Assembly: GCA_021810735.1 (NCBI GenBank)
Contig: JAJZIF010000171.1
Span: forward strand, 1 to 7,635
Length of the DNA: 7,635 bases
Reading direction: 5' to 3'
Source: Acidobacteriota bacterium
Lineage (GTDB): Bacteria; Acidobacteriota; Terriglobia; Terriglobales; Acidobacteriaceae
Both the position numbers and the translations under genes were made by a program. The stretch's first letter is position 1. Each line of letters opens with the position of its first letter. The notes below the pieces were generated by a model, which was given only the letters and a program-made list of their open reading frames with translations, was not told where the DNA came from and made no database searches. This document shows positions 7,250 to 7,635 of this stretch, in pieces.

Positions 7250-7635
7250 ATGAGCCTATTTTTCGCCGCCGGATCGCCGACCACCGAGTTCTCTCCCGCC
7301 GAGGTCAAGGCGAGCCTATTTGCCGCACTCGACAAACTCGGTTCCCGCAAGAAAGTTCTCGCCGTGCCTCCCGACTTCACGCGCATGCACTCCATGAGCG
7401 GCGTCCTCACCCAGTATGCCTGGGACTACTATGGTGCAGCCCTCGCCGATGTTCTGCCCGCGCTCGGCACGCACAACCCGATGACCGACTACGAAATTCA
7501 GACCATGTTCGGCTCCATCCCCCGCAGTCTGTTCCGCGTCCATAACTGGCGCAACGACGTCGTCACCCTCGGCGAAGTGCCAAGCGAGGTCATCGCTGAA
7601 GTCAGCGAAGGGAGGCTTGATTACACCATTCCCGT
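7250..7635 (+). CDS. LarA/DUF2088-like protein (lactate racemase-like), N-terminal 128 residues, cut by the right window edge
   Basis: The frame is open from the ATG to the window edge. The N-terminal part shows KKVLAVPPDFTRMHS (residues 34-48), the position of the D-x-T-R motif of the LarA family. It also shows ALGTHNPMT (71-79), matching the GTHRP motif whose histidine is catalytic in lactate racemase, and FRVHNWRNDVVTLGEVP (95-111), matching the following family motif. LarA-fold enzymes use a nickel-pincer cofactor for racemisation or epimerisation of 2-hydroxyacids; the substrate here cannot be told, and the C-terminal cofactor-lysine region is outside the window. AAGG at 7242-7245 lies just upstream of the ATG as a modest ribosome binding site. 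It is the only gene on the plus strand. Confidence 0.85.
   Translation, partial: MSLFFAAGSPTTEFSPAEVKASLFAALDKLGSRKKVLAVPPDFTRMHSMSGVLTQYAWDYYGAALADVLPALGTHNPMTDYEIQTMFGSIPRSLFRVHNWRNDVVTLGEVPSEVIAEVSEGRLDYTIP

Noticed and set aside
7141..7543. Minus-strand open frames (7141-7410 and 7316-7543) opposite the LarA-like gene
   Set aside because: They are antisense to recognisable LarA-family motifs and overlap the HugZ start signals; no family resemblance.

Overview
The window reads as a chromosomal segment of an acidobacterium (phylum Acidobacteriota). The main clue is a PadR-type regulator overlapping an 'ADOP' permease (acidobacterial duplicated orphan permease); this pairing is strongly expanded in that phylum. 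Base composition is moderately GC-rich and similar throughout. I see no transposase, integrase, tRNA, rRNA or CRISPR array. The taxonomic call is inference from gene content only.

Layout, left to right. (1) 1-2958, minus: the first 986 codons of gltB, the large subunit of glutamate synthase, intact and running off the left edge. (2) 2959-3236: a 278-bp non-coding gap holding the gltB ribosome binding site, candidate promoter elements and a short perfect dyad. (3) 3237-5880, minus: an ADOP-type MacB/FtsX-fold permease of about 881 restored residues, interrupted by two single-base frame changes near 5410-5412 and at a T6 tract (5274-5279). (4) 5880-6230, minus: a PadR-family regulator whose stop overlaps the permease start (TAATG). 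(5) 6231-6353: a 123-bp gap with a candidate promoter/operator for the padR-permease pair and a perfect 8-bp stem-loop just after the next gene. (6) 6354-7154, minus: a HugZ-like flavin split-barrel protein with a C-terminal DUF2470 domain. (7) 7155-7249: a divergent intergenic region. (8) 7250 to the right edge, plus: the N-terminal part of a LarA/DUF2088-like (lactate racemase-like) protein.

The genes form separate functional units. gltB is core nitrogen assimilation. padR-ADOP is a self-contained, translationally coupled regulator-transporter pair with no ATPase gene in view. The HugZ-like and LarA-like genes are divergently transcribed, and nothing visible ties them to the other units. 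Every gene up to 7154 is on the minus strand.

The most notable feature is the broken permease. Both breaks need a -1 shift (equivalently, one missing base). The second lies on a canonical slippery heptamer (T TTT TTC), but the first has no slippery sequence. A decaying gene or sequence error is therefore more likely overall, with programmed frameshifting at the second site a testable minority hypothesis.
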